DNA of 64,000 nucleotides from Paramecium pentaurelia (GCA_905183005.1 CAJJDO010000019.1:1-64000); one strand, 5' to 3'. Positions 1 to 13,167 are shown, numbered from the stretch's first letter. The notes: generated by a model from the letters alone, not told the origin. Program-made: numbers and translations.

Positions 1-889
1 AACCGTATTATATATGAATCTTAATTATTGATTAACTTGAGCTCAACGTGAAATTTTACATACATCAAATAATAAACAGTTATTACTCAATGTATAATCA
101 CTGTTATGATTTTTACAAAATTAATTAATATCTATTCAAAAATAATATCCCTTAAGTCTTAAAAAACTCATTAAATGGTTATATTTTACAATTAAATTTA
201 GAAATTGCACCTAAATTGTAGAATTAAAAAGGAAATAATTATTGGTATTGATAAACATAATGAATAATCTGAATAAAATTTATCTATTATATAACAACCC
301 CTTAAGATAAATTGAACGATAAATTATTTAAATATTTAAAAAAAAGCATTAATATTAGTCACACTTAAATGAATGGGTATTTTCTCTTAAATTTCCAAAA
401 TAAGTCTTTTACTAATAAAAATTTTTCAATAACATTGTTAAAATTTGAAGTTTATAAAATCAATTTAATAAAAAAATAATAGTATTACTGTTAATTAAAT
501 ATGAGTTGAGAATATATTATTTTGTGAATATTAGAATATAATGACTCTCAAGAAATACGAAGATTAGAAAAATTAGAAATGATAAATGCTGAAAGATTTA
601 GTTGTAGAATCTACTTTATAAATCTTATAAAATTCACATTCTAAATATAAATTGAAAGAAAATGCTTGGTTATGATAAGAATAATACCAAAAAAACAGTA
701 TACAAAGATTTAAGATATTATTGCATTCATGCAACTAAAAGTTTCATAATATTTTTAAATGTGCTAAATTAATTTCCATTTTAGTAATGCTTCAAGATTG
801 TTAAAAAAGAAAAAAACCGTAATATTAGATGTATCTAAATTTTAAATAATATTCTTTTACTGCAAAGGGGTGTTAAAAAAAGTATATCT

Positions 890-1084
890 TGAATTTTTAA
901 CCTAAATTTCTTTAAATCTATAATCTGAACAATACTTGTTTTTGATATCCCATAGACTGATAGAGTCATCTCTACTGCCAGAAACTAATGTTTTTCCATC
1001 AGAAGAGAAACAGACTAAATTGACAATACTAGTATGACCTACTATAGAATTAAGTTAACTATAAGTTAAAGTGGAATTTGCTAG
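890..1084 (-). pseudogene. WD40-repeat relic
   Basis: Reading the minus strand from 1084 gives one textbook WD40 blade: GH, then a hydrophobic strand, FSSDGKTLVSGSRDDSI, then a terminal LWD. Upstream, a TGA falls directly before the fragment and no further blade can be followed. Downstream no second blade is found either. One WD repeat of about 40 residues is too little for a propeller, so I call it a decayed fragment. It could instead be one exon of a gene whose other exons I failed to connect. Confidence 0.6.
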
Positions 1085-2317
1085 TGATCAAAAATATATA
1101 TATTTAATAATATTCTTATATACTCTGCTTTTTTTGCTATCTCACATACATTAGTGAACAAAATATATCTAGCAAAACTTTAATTAAGTAAATTATTGCA
1201 TTAGTTTTAACATTTCATTTTGAGATTAAAGTGTGAATCCTAATCTATTTGCACCATAATCAGCTTGTGATTCAGGAGAACTGCATCTTTACATGTGTAA
1301 TCTCTGCAAGCTGACCAAGCAGTCCATGAATTATCTTATTTAATTTTAGTCTAACAATATTTTTATTATTCAGCATTTAATTTTTGAACATCAACAAGAG
1401 CTGTTTTCCTTGAAAAATTTACTCCATATTAATTAATTTCACCTTATTGGTATGTTAGTAAATCACTACTTAATAGTTTAACCTGTACACATGGCTAGAA
1501 ATCACAAAACCATAAAAAATTTTATTCTGTCTGATTAAATCATCCCTAACCATTTGACAATTTAATGTAAGGAGGGAGACTTCAATAGCTTTCGAATGCA
1601 ATTTTTGTAACTACACAATTTTCATCTTCTATTTAATATGGGAATCAGAATAGAATTAGTGTAGTAATTCATTTAGATTTTCTTAAATTAAAGTAGCAGT
1701 TGTTACAAAAGAACATACACTTCATGCCCTAAAATTAGGATGAGATCAATATTTCATGAATGCTCATATTTTTTTGATTAGCACAATCCACATTAGTTGG
1801 AATTCCAGATTATAATTCTTAGATCATCCAAAATATTCTAACAAGGATTTTTTTAATTTATGGAGTTGTATTATTTGCATATACGACTCGGGAAAATAAA
1901 GCTCTGAATGTTAATTATATTTATTTATCAAACCAGTACAAAAACTAACTTTTCTTACATAACAATCTACTTCAGAAAATCAAATAGTTTCACAAGCTAG
2001 AATTTCAAGTTCTAACAAAATCTGCCAACCCATAATTAGGACCAAAATTATTTCATTTCAAGGTTGGAAAATGTTTATTTTAACTTATTGAGATTTCGGT
2101 TCATGAATAACTAGTAGGTATTTTTATTTTAGTTGTATATTTGGTTTTAGAAAATTAACATGTTCTATTAATTTTCTTCTCTAATGATATTTTTAAGGAA
2201 TTAGTATAATTCTACTAATCTATACTTCAGAAAAAGTAAATTTATATCATGAGCAAAGTAGCTAAACTTTACATAAATAACATTATCTCCTAATAGAAGT
2301 CTAAATCAGCATGATAC

Positions 2318-4188
2318 ATTCTGCATCATTTTTTTTATTAACAATGATTACCTCCCTTACTACTGTAAAATTTAGCAAATCTTGATAAGCTGTGCATGAG
2401 GCACTTTTCTTTTCACAACATTATAAATATACAAAATAGATTTGCATATTACTTGATTTTTTTATTTGAATTAATTCTTTCCCAAAAGATTTAGTCAATA
2501 ATTATAGATACCTAATCGGATAAATATAGATTAGATTCAATTCACAAGAGGAGTTACTATTTAAATGTATGTTAACAATAGATATATATTCCAGTAGTTA
2601 TACATCTGATTCGTTAATCATCAAGCATTATTTTCTAATTGTCATGCAAAATGAGTCAATAGCTTTACTTTATTTCTATTTTAAAGTTACTGATTTAGAA
2701 TGATGAATACGTCTTATTTAGTAATACTTTTTGGGATAATCCGAACTCTCCCCTTAAATCACCTTGCCTAACAGTTCACCATAATACAAACTCAATTATG
2801 TAAGTTGAGATGATCTGAATGAAAAAATAATTTATAAATTAATTGCCATAGTGTTTTATTTTTATTTAAGCTTATTAAATCTCTTATCGAATAAATTTCT
2901 ATAATTATTTTTTACTTTTTTGGCTAGAATACAATATTCAAAGCTTCAAGCAAGATGATTGTCACTGTAAAGATTTAATTAGTTTATTCTACAATTGATT
3001 CAATACAAATTGATAGTTTAAATCTTCTATTAATTTAATATGTATTTCCCACTGCTTAAAATTGTAATTCAATTTAATAAAAGTAATTATATTGAAAAAT
3101 TGATTTTACCAGTTAATTTTATTACGTTTTTATTTCATTCTCTGTTAGTAATTACATTTTAACTTTTTAATCGATAAATAATTTCACTTTTTTCTTAAAT
3201 TTTTTTGGTTTATGATTTAAAAAAAATATTTCATAAAATTATAGTGCTGAACTTAATATCTTGATTAATCTGAAAGCATAAGGATGATTCTTTTTTCCAT
3301 CATCAAAATTAATATTTTCAAATTTCTTTCTAAATAATCTGAAAACCAACTTTTTTATTTAAGAATCAATAAATATTAAGCTGCTTCTATGTGATAATGC
3401 TGTTTAAACGTAAATAATTTTTTGAATTAATAAAATGTAATTCAAAATTCTTAATATTATTTAGAATTAATTCTCAATTGAGCATCTGCTTATAATTTCC
3501 TTCAATTCAAAATCCAATACTCTTCAATAGAAACAGCAGTCAAATACGCTTTATATTTACATTCCTAAAAATCAAAAGTGATCACTAAATTATTTTTTAC
3601 AAAAAGTTAATTTCTCTCATTTACAATAATAATTTTAGTATTTGATTATTCTCAACAAGGTAATAATTTATTATTTCACAAAACTGAAATAGATAATTAA
3701 CGATTCAATAATATATTCATATTTAACTAAGATGTGAAAATAATAAGTATGATAAGAGTAATTTTTCTTTTACATTATTTCAATATATGAAAATTTAATT
3801 AATTTACGATTATTATAAAAAATAATTTATTGGGCAATTAGTTTACGCCCACTGCTTTGGACTTCAAAATTAGCTTATTTCTTGTAATGTGAATTCTTAG
3901 GCCTTGTTGAATATTTCATGGCAGATCATACATTCCTTACAATTTTCTATTTTTTTACTTTTCCTCTATCTCCTCATCATTCCTTACTATCCACCTCTTA
4001 AAGTTTTCATGATCCTTTTTTTTTTACTTTTATGCAATTTTATTATTGTTATTCTAAATCATTAATTTTTAATTGGGCTTCTTCATAATTTAACAATTTA
4101 TATTCTGATTCCTTTCTAATTAATTTAATTGTTTATTAAATCGAATATTTTTTATCAAATGCTTCATAAATTGTAGCAATTTCTAAGA
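2318..4188. repeat. 1,871-bp direct duplication, copy 1
   Basis: This segment begins attctgcatcattttt and ends gcaatttctaaga; it appears base for base again at 4190-6060 (offset 1,872). Copy 1 stops exactly at the single N at 4189 and copy 2 starts exactly after it. This is the pattern expected when two contigs with overlapping ends are placed side by side across a gap instead of being merged. No gene lies in it. Confidence 0.9.
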
Positions 4189-4189
4189 N

Positions 4190-6060
4190 ATTCTGCATCA
4201 TTTTTTTTATTAACAATGATTACCTCCCTTACTACTGTAAAATTTAGCAAATCTTGATAAGCTGTGCATGAGGCACTTTTCTTTTCACAACATTATAAAT
4301 ATACAAAATAGATTTGCATATTACTTGATTTTTTTATTTGAATTAATTCTTTCCCAAAAGATTTAGTCAATAATTATAGATACCTAATCGGATAAATATA
4401 GATTAGATTCAATTCACAAGAGGAGTTACTATTTAAATGTATGTTAACAATAGATATATATTCCAGTAGTTATACATCTGATTCGTTAATCATCAAGCAT
4501 TATTTTCTAATTGTCATGCAAAATGAGTCAATAGCTTTACTTTATTTCTATTTTAAAGTTACTGATTTAGAATGATGAATACGTCTTATTTAGTAATACT
4601 TTTTGGGATAATCCGAACTCTCCCCTTAAATCACCTTGCCTAACAGTTCACCATAATACAAACTCAATTATGTAAGTTGAGATGATCTGAATGAAAAAAT
4701 AATTTATAAATTAATTGCCATAGTGTTTTATTTTTATTTAAGCTTATTAAATCTCTTATCGAATAAATTTCTATAATTATTTTTTACTTTTTTGGCTAGA
4801 ATACAATATTCAAAGCTTCAAGCAAGATGATTGTCACTGTAAAGATTTAATTAGTTTATTCTACAATTGATTCAATACAAATTGATAGTTTAAATCTTCT
4901 ATTAATTTAATATGTATTTCCCACTGCTTAAAATTGTAATTCAATTTAATAAAAGTAATTATATTGAAAAATTGATTTTACCAGTTAATTTTATTACGTT
5001 TTTATTTCATTCTCTGTTAGTAATTACATTTTAACTTTTTAATCGATAAATAATTTCACTTTTTTCTTAAATTTTTTTGGTTTATGATTTAAAAAAAATA
5101 TTTCATAAAATTATAGTGCTGAACTTAATATCTTGATTAATCTGAAAGCATAAGGATGATTCTTTTTTCCATCATCAAAATTAATATTTTCAAATTTCTT
5201 TCTAAATAATCTGAAAACCAACTTTTTTATTTAAGAATCAATAAATATTAAGCTGCTTCTATGTGATAATGCTGTTTAAACGTAAATAATTTTTTGAATT
5301 AATAAAATGTAATTCAAAATTCTTAATATTATTTAGAATTAATTCTCAATTGAGCATCTGCTTATAATTTCCTTCAATTCAAAATCCAATACTCTTCAAT
5401 AGAAACAGCAGTCAAATACGCTTTATATTTACATTCCTAAAAATCAAAAGTGATCACTAAATTATTTTTTACAAAAAGTTAATTTCTCTCATTTACAATA
5501 ATAATTTTAGTATTTGATTATTCTCAACAAGGTAATAATTTATTATTTCACAAAACTGAAATAGATAATTAACGATTCAATAATATATTCATATTTAACT
5601 AAGATGTGAAAATAATAAGTATGATAAGAGTAATTTTTCTTTTACATTATTTCAATATATGAAAATTTAATTAATTTACGATTATTATAAAAAATAATTT
5701 ATTGGGCAATTAGTTTACGCCCACTGCTTTGGACTTCAAAATTAGCTTATTTCTTGTAATGTGAATTCTTAGGCCTTGTTGAATATTTCATGGCAGATCA
5801 TACATTCCTTACAATTTTCTATTTTTTTACTTTTCCTCTATCTCCTCATCATTCCTTACTATCCACCTCTTAAAGTTTTCATGATCCTTTTTTTTTTACT
5901 TTTATGCAATTTTATTATTGTTATTCTAAATCATTAATTTTTAATTGGGCTTCTTCATAATTTAACAATTTATATTCTGATTCCTTTCTAATTAATTTAA
6001 TTGTTTATTAAATCGAATATTTTTTATCAAATGCTTCATAAATTGTAGCAATTTCTAAGA
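4190..6060. repeat. 1,871-bp direct duplication, copy 2
   Basis: Exact second copy of 2318-4188, starting at the first base after the N at 4189. After 6060 the sequence leaves the repeat and continues as new sequence, as expected if this is the longer contig and copy 1 is its redundant overlap. Confidence 0.9.
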
Positions 6061-6926
6061 AGTCATAAATTTATTTTTTTTATTATATTGAATCTCCCTC
6101 TTTATTAATTCATCTACTTTAATCAATATCGTTAGGATCTATTAGAATAAATTATTCTATCTAAAAATACCTACCACTTTTCTTTATTTCATATTATAAC
6201 CCAATTTTGAAAAGAATGATTAATTTATGCTAAGATTATCTTTTTTTTTGTATTAACTTCCATGTATGAATAATTTATTCTTGCTGACATTAAAAATACT
6301 TCTAATTTTGTTCTAGTTAAAATAGCAAGACAGTTAAGATATTCAAATTAGTTCCTTCTTCTCTTCCTATTACCTTTCTTTTTGTTATTTTACCTTCTAA
6401 TTGATAATTACCATTCCACTTCTTATATAGAGAAAATGAATCAAGGAAACCATATGAAAATATTTCAAAAGTCTAATAAATGTCCTTGTAGTTATCCCAA
6501 ACTTATTCTTTCCCTATTATCACTGCTTCTTCCCTTCTTATCTATTTAATTTAACTAATTTTTAGTCAATAATCTAATCTTTAGATTCTTCTTTGGATTA
6601 CTTTAATAAATTAATTATCCAAGACTTTGGAAGAAAAGAGTATATATTAACATTAGTTTTTGAGGATTTATGCTTTTGTTTATTTCCTCAAATTAAATAA
6701 ATAATAATTAAATTTTGTCTTTTCTTTACTAATGCAATACCTAAAAATGCTCTGAAAAATTCCATATTATTTTATTAATTGGTCATCTATATCTGTAATA
6801 TATATTTTGACATTCTAATAAGAGTCAATTTAATTGCAAAAGTTTTTATCTTTAAATTCTATATAATAACTTTCTTAAATTAAAGTTTATCTCTTGAATT
6901 TCAGCAGTTTTTTCATTAGTTCTGTA
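5788..6926. repeat. 1,139-bp direct duplication, copy 1
   Basis: This segment begins tcatggcagatcatac and ends ttagttctgta. It recurs exactly at 6928-8066 (offset 1,140), again with the break at a single N (6927). Its first 273 bases also lie inside the other duplication, so the stretch 3916-4188 occurs three times in the window (also 5788-6060 and 6928-7200). Confidence 0.9.
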
Positions 6927-6927
6927 N

Positions 6928-8066
6928 TCATGGCAGATCATACATTCCTTACAATTTTCTATTTTTTTACTTTTCCTCTATCTCCTCATCATTCCTTACT
7001 ATCCACCTCTTAAAGTTTTCATGATCCTTTTTTTTTTACTTTTATGCAATTTTATTATTGTTATTCTAAATCATTAATTTTTAATTGGGCTTCTTCATAA
7101 TTTAACAATTTATATTCTGATTCCTTTCTAATTAATTTAATTGTTTATTAAATCGAATATTTTTTATCAAATGCTTCATAAATTGTAGCAATTTCTAAGA
7201 AGTCATAAATTTATTTTTTTTATTATATTGAATCTCCCTCTTTATTAATTCATCTACTTTAATCAATATCGTTAGGATCTATTAGAATAAATTATTCTAT
7301 CTAAAAATACCTACCACTTTTCTTTATTTCATATTATAACCCAATTTTGAAAAGAATGATTAATTTATGCTAAGATTATCTTTTTTTTTGTATTAACTTC
7401 CATGTATGAATAATTTATTCTTGCTGACATTAAAAATACTTCTAATTTTGTTCTAGTTAAAATAGCAAGACAGTTAAGATATTCAAATTAGTTCCTTCTT
7501 CTCTTCCTATTACCTTTCTTTTTGTTATTTTACCTTCTAATTGATAATTACCATTCCACTTCTTATATAGAGAAAATGAATCAAGGAAACCATATGAAAA
7601 TATTTCAAAAGTCTAATAAATGTCCTTGTAGTTATCCCAAACTTATTCTTTCCCTATTATCACTGCTTCTTCCCTTCTTATCTATTTAATTTAACTAATT
7701 TTTAGTCAATAATCTAATCTTTAGATTCTTCTTTGGATTACTTTAATAAATTAATTATCCAAGACTTTGGAAGAAAAGAGTATATATTAACATTAGTTTT
7801 TGAGGATTTATGCTTTTGTTTATTTCCTCAAATTAAATAAATAATAATTAAATTTTGTCTTTTCTTTACTAATGCAATACCTAAAAATGCTCTGAAAAAT
7901 TCCATATTATTTTATTAATTGGTCATCTATATCTGTAATATATATTTTGACATTCTAATAAGAGTCAATTTAATTGCAAAAGTTTTTATCTTTAAATTCT
8001 ATATAATAACTTTCTTAAATTAAAGTTTATCTCTTGAATTTCAGCAGTTTTTTCATTAGTTCTGTA
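6928..8066. repeat. 1,139-bp direct duplication, copy 2
   Basis: Exact copy of 5788-6926 starting right after the N at 6927; unique sequence resumes at 8067. Same unmerged-overlap pattern as the larger duplication to its left. Confidence 0.9.
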
Positions 8067-8264
8067 TAGTGAGGTAAATTATTTCTAATTTCATTTTTAA
8101 TTTATGGAACTTTACTTTACTTAATTCTTGGGTCTCAATTCTCTTTAAACTTACCTCTTGCTATATAGTTTAAATTTATTTTTTTTCTTTTGATCACCAC
8201 AAAAAAATAATGACATGAAAATATATTAAATATTTTCTTATAATCAATTCCTTTTAAGTATAAT

Positions 8265-8534
8265 ATGATTGAAAGTGAAGTTTATGAGAAAGACTGCCGT
8301 CTTAATATTAAATGCCCTCATTGTGAAAAAGATATCAAAACAAATCTTGAACATGAATGTGGAGTCAATACATGGCTGATGTGCTTCTTTTTGTGTGTTT
8401 TGACTGCGTAAAATTTATCATTAGATAGTTGTTGCTGTTTTATACCATTACTAAGTAATAAATTTAAAGATGTTATTCATACATGTCCTTTTTGTAAAAA
8501 TGAGGTTGGAATAAAAGAGTTTGAAATGTGCTGA
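8265..8534 (+). CDS. LITAF-domain zinc protein
   Basis: An 89-residue protein that is essentially one LITAF (LPS-induced TNF factor / SIMPLE) domain. The sequence shows CPHC at residues 17-20, a Cys-rich hydrophobic membrane-insertion segment (about 35-62, containing TWLMCFFLCVLT and CCCFIP), then HTCPFC at 72-77. The two CxxC halves form one zinc site flanking the monotopic membrane helix, as known for this family. Family members sit on the cytosolic face of late endosomes and the plasma membrane. One uninterrupted exon; the ATG at 8265 is the only sensible start. The short N-terminus lacks the PPxY and PTAP-type motifs of animal LITAF. The next gene downstream encodes a Tsg101-like ESCRT-I subunit, a known LITAF partner in animals. 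Confidence 0.85.
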
Positions 8535-9290
8535 TATTTTATTTTGACAATTTTTGATTTTTATCTTATACTATTATAATACTTATATCTGCGCAGAGTA
8601 AAAGATTAGAAATTATAAATATCTTTTTTAAACAATTTGGAATGCTTTAATAAAAGTTATCTTGTTTTGTTAAGTATGATAAAAAACATAAAAATTAAAA
8701 TTTGGGTTCAGGCATTTGTCAGTTATTGTTTTGATTGCTATGAAAAATTAATTTTTCTTCTAAATAAAAGAAGTAAATTTGAAATACTGATTTTTACGAG
8801 AAGGGCTTAATAAAAACACAATATTTGAAAAATTTTGATATTCATTCGAATATATATTATATTTTCATGTAGCAGTTTCCTTATAAATAATTATGAATTC
8901 AAGATTCTACTGCAATAGCAGAAGTATGTCAATATTGAACGTTTTATTTATTTTATCAAATAGATTTAAAAGTATAATTTTTTTTTTTTAATCAAAACAG
9001 ATCCTTTAAATTTGGTAGTTGTTAGTAAATTAGAAAGTTAAAACAATATCCAAAATTAGGAGATTGACATGGTAGTTAATTAATTTTAGTTTAGAAAATC
9101 AAATGGAAACAATGTTTAATTGAATTTTAAAATTAAACACTGTTTTTTATTTTGCTAGAAAAATAATATTATGTATTAAAAAATATTAAGCTTAATCTAT
9201 TCATAAAGTTTAAATGAAAGTTAATCATAAATTGAGACTGAAATTCCAAAAAGATCATAAAAGTTATCATAAATGATTTCAATAATCAAT
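8535..9290. other. Intergenic, no gene seen
   Basis: About 750 bases of AT-rich sequence with frequent TGA in all frames. It lies between two plus-strand genes and presumably carries the promoter of the Tsg101-like gene. I see no coding signature. Confidence 0.5.
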
Positions 9291-10445
9291 ATGAATGAAT
9301 TTTTCTAATTTCCAGAGAAATTAATTTAAGATGCAACAATTATTATTAATGAATTCAGCAATGATAATATAGACATTTACATTTAAGGTAGATGTTATGA
9401 ATAATTAGTGTAGATGAATCAATTTTGAAGATTTCTGGGTTTTTTACCATATTCATTAACTAGAAATCTTTTTAAATAGTTCTGAATTTTTCTTTTTTTT
9501 TGAATTACCCTTAACAAATTTTTAATGTTTCTATAGAAAATAAAAGCATAGATGGTAATTCATTTATATAAATTTTTTGCAGATAAAGAAGTTAAATTGT
9601 CATCTTTTTTTCATTCATCTTAAGGCGAAAAATGGATATCTTTAAATAATTATCTCACAGAATCCAAGCTTTGGCTTAATCATTAAAATGTAAAAAGAGT
9701 AATTTAAGAAGTCAAAGAATTACTAACAAATCACTTTCCATATCATAAACAAAAACAATAATAAAAATATTTTTCGAATGAGCTATTTGAAATGAATTAA
9801 TAAAAATAAGCAGATTAAAAAGATAAAGATGAGTAAATTAATATAAAAGTTGAGATTGATAATCATGGAAAAGATATTGGTAACAAAAACAAATGTACTT
9901 CTCCTATTCCATTATACTCTTAAGGAATTCCTGGAACTGGTGGGTTACATTTAAAAGAAGAAAGCCAAATGTAGGTACAAATAACAAAATTTGCTATTTA
10001 ATTGATGAAAGAGCATAGAAATGATATTGCTAGCCTAAAGCAATAATTGTAGAGTTTAAAATTGTATAAATAGCAACAAGAAGGAATATAAATTTAGATA
10101 ATTTGGCTTAGATAAAAATTAGATTTTGACATTGAATTAGCAGCAAACTTATTTTACATGCAATAATAATAGATAAGTCTAATCAATAATACATAACAAA
10201 AGCCTTTGGATGAAATTATTGATTTTGATGATCTATCTCAGTAACTATTAGAAATAGCTGCTAAGGATAGGGCATGTTCAGATTGTTATTAATTTATTTC
10301 AAAGAAATTTAAAAAGCAGCTCTTAGACTATACAACCTTATATTAAGTATTTCTTTTTTATATTTAGGCAACCTACGAATTGGCTGGCTAGTAGTTTGAA
10401 TTAAAATTATTGATGAATAAAATATATTATAATAAATTAACATGA
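9291..10445 (+). CDS. Tsg101/Vps23-like ESCRT-I subunit
   Basis: A 359-residue protein with the two diagnostic parts of Tsg101/Vps23. The N-terminal ~120 residues form a UEV domain: KISGFFTIFINQKSFQIVLN corresponds to the LTGTIPVxYxGxxYNIPI strand pair of Tsg101, followed by YP, KSID and GEKWISLNNYL. UEV domains lack the ubiquitin-conjugating cysteine and bind ubiquitin and P(T/S)AP motifs. The middle is Gln-rich coiled coil. The C-terminus (about 300-355: KDRACSDCYQFISKKF ... ATYELAGQQFELKLLMNK) matches the steadiness box that holds ESCRT-I together. Three introns (26, 28 and 21 nt; 9388-9413, 9555-9582, 10347-10367) give a frame of exactly 360 codons. The stop overlaps the next start as ATGA. 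Confidence 0.82.
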
Positions 10446-13167
10446 ACGATTAATTGAATGATTGGGATTTCTGCAATCCAAACAATTTTGTAGATAGATT
10501 ACCTGAGCCTTTTAGGTAATGATAACATTTAGCATAAAGATTCATTAATAAAATCATCTAAAAAGATATTCTTTTAGAAGTGTATTCTAAAGTGTTCTTA
10601 ATCGAAAAATACAGATCCGATCCAAATTATGAAGGACCCTTAAGAACTTTGCCTCCATAGGGAATTTTTGACATTTCAAATATTACTACTATAAGCTCAA
10701 ATAGCTCTAATTTGCAAATTGCAGCAGGAGATTTACAAGGAAACATTGTAGTGTTAGATATGAGCAAGAAAACAAAAATTTGTAAAAAAGAGATTAGCTC
10801 AAAAAGGATAAATAAAGTTTGTTTGGGAATTAGAGACGGAGCAAATGATGAATAAAAAAATATTTGCATGTAACAGTTTCCAACATTTTTAGAATAGGAG
10901 TAATAAGTCATTTAGATCCAGTAGTACAAATATACAAATATAAACCAGGAGAGAACAAAATCAACTAAATTCATTTTATATAAGTCACAAAAAATTCAAC
11001 TGTTATTGGTGAGCTTCCCATGGATATCGAAATCAGCAAATATTCTTAATATATATTAATAACACAATATAATGGTAATGTGCTTATTTATAAAATACCT
11101 GAATTAAAAGTGGATTAATAATAGACAATACAGGCAACATAATTATAGAATTAAAATACACTATTACCGCCATTGATAAATCAAAAATAACTGCCTACAA
11201 AGGAATAGTAGAAATAACTAATTCCATCAAATGCTTAAAATGATGTCACTGCAACTGAAATAATTGAACCCTTCTATTAGATAAAGTTTTAAGGCTTAAA
11301 GAAAGAATAAAAATTTAATGAAATTATAAATTCTTTCAAAGAATAAAATTTTCCAAAAGAAGTTGAAGTTAAAGAAGATAAAAAAAAATAACAAGCTAAT
11401 ACTTAACCATAAAAGAAATAGGAAACAGTTTAATAGATAAAAGAAGAATTAGGCTTAGAAGAAAATAATAATTTACTAATAATTAAGCATCAGTCTAAAG
11501 ATGGTTATGATGTAAGCGATGAATATCCTCTTCAGAAATTTAAGCCTTATTGTGAGTTTCTATATGAGACAATTAAAGTTTAATAAGGGTCAAAGGCATT
11601 TGACAAAGTAATGATTTTGATATTTCATAGTACAAATAATATGAAGTTGTTGTTGGAATAGTTGTTGGATGGTCAAACACAACAAAATTAGAGCTCCATT
11701 ACTTTAATTAACCAAAAAAAAATAATTTACCATAATATTTAATTTCGTAGTTAACTTAAGATTAAGATATTAAATTTCAGTTACCAATAATTAATAAAAA
11801 GAATGAAACAAGATAAATTGAAATTCCATTGATATATCCACTTTCTTGCTTAGCGATCTCTAAAAATTTTTCCTTATTAGGGTTAGGATTATAATAAGGG
11901 TCTATTTTGATTTATGATCTGATTTTCTAATAAGAAAGATTTTATCTTGACAAACATTAAACAATTGTGAGCCATATAGAATTTTGTGAGAATGAAAGAC
12001 TTGTGAGTTGTTCTTACGATGGCAGCGTTCATATATATAATACGGTTGAAGGGACTACTTTGTGCAAAAGAACAAATTAATTTCGCAAAGGAACCAAAAT
12101 AAATTATGAGGAATAAAAACAAGGATTTTGGAGAATAATATCATTATCAGTAAGTAGCTCTGGAATAGCAGTAGTGTAGGATGCCGAGTCAGAAGTAAGA
12201 TTGTATGATGTTTGGAGAGGAGAAAAAATTGCTAAATTATCTCCTGTCTAAGTTATGGATGATTAAAAAAGAAAGTGGAGTAACTAAAAAGTAATTCTTA
12301 AATCTTTCAGAAGTAAAATATAATTTATTATTTTCCTAGATGAAATTCTGATTTCTGCTTAAGTTACTACATAAGAACAAAACAATATTTAAGATTAAAT
12401 TCTAACAACAGTGTAGATCTTTAAGATTTTTGATAGTCTAGTAAATTTATTTCCATCATTATCAAATGTATACAGAAAAGGAGTTGAAAAAGAAAAAATT
12501 TTAAATTTGTTTGAAAAAATTCCAAAGTCAGAATTATGGAATGCACAGTTTGAAGTTCCAAATCTAAATGTATCTCATCAAAATGTAGCATTAAAAGTTC
12601 CCGGTTAAGATTCTAAAACCAGAACAGGATCTTAAATCTTGCATAATCAAAGCTAGCACAGTTAACCGTATTTATATTTATTTAAATAGAAAATTGAATT
12701 AAAGTAAAACATCATAACAAAAATTGAAAGAAGGTGTTAAAGATTCTCAGGCTGTGAATTTATAACAGGATATTTATGAAAATAGATCTGCCTCTTTAGT
12801 AGGATCTCTACATAAATCTGTACATTCTGATAAATTTGATTATAATTCCTCTTTTAGAAGCACTAATTCACCTTAAAACAATTTAAATTCGAACAAGACT
12901 CAAAAGAATAATTCAGCATAAATAGGTCTAACTAAAGAGATGCTTCATCCAGAAGAACATTTATTAGAAAAGTCTGAATCATAACCAGCTTAATTGATAT
13001 TTGAGAATTCTTCTATGGTAGAGCATTGTAGATTAAGGAATTCTGAAAAACAACTAAGATCTGAAAAGGTCACCTAATCCCTTTTAAAGTTGGGTTAAAA
13101 ATTAGCCCTTGAAGATGAAAAAATGAAGCTTTAAATCAGATATAGACAGCTTTAAAAAGCCAAGTGA
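10442..13167 (+). CDS. Long WD-repeat protein, possibly WDR93-like (axonemal)
   Basis: An 877-residue protein read through four introns (10516-10539, 10870-10892, 11608-11630, 12668-12689). The start is followed by an acidic segment and LPEPFRFINKIQKDI, then LRTLPPQGIFDI and the WD-like blade LQIAAGDLQGNIVVLDM. Later blades include LVSCSYDGSVHIYN and GIAVVQDAESEVRLYDVW. A Lys/Gln-rich linker (about residues 250-320) separates two propeller parts, and the last ~140 residues are polar and partly coiled coil. The order acidic N-terminus, LPxPxR-(I/F)NK motif, divergent WD blades recalls the cilia protein WDR93, but I rely on memory of that family; a generic WD protein is the fallback. Its ATG lies inside the stop of the Tsg101-like gene. 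Confidence 0.6.

Larger units (their letters stand above)
1..8264. other. Gene-poor AT-rich end with relics and assembly duplications
   Basis: No intact gene is seen on either strand under the TAA/TAG = Gln code. TGA codons break every frame at short intervals outside one WD40 relic. The stretch includes two long exact duplications, each preceded by a single N (4189 and 6927). Pyrimidine-rich runs around 3,940-4,030 and 6,340-6,600 look like low-complexity spacer. The contrast with the tightly packed region after 8.2 kb suggests a chromosome-end or decayed region; that is inference, and no telomeric repeat (CCCCAA/CCCAAA type) is visible at base 1. Confidence 0.6.

Noticed and set aside
1240..1345. 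Minus-strand fragment with W, Cys and YTC spacing recalling ciliate surface antigens
   Set aside because: Only about 30 residues in one frame with no repeat of the Cys pattern nearby; too little to call a surface-antigen pseudogene.
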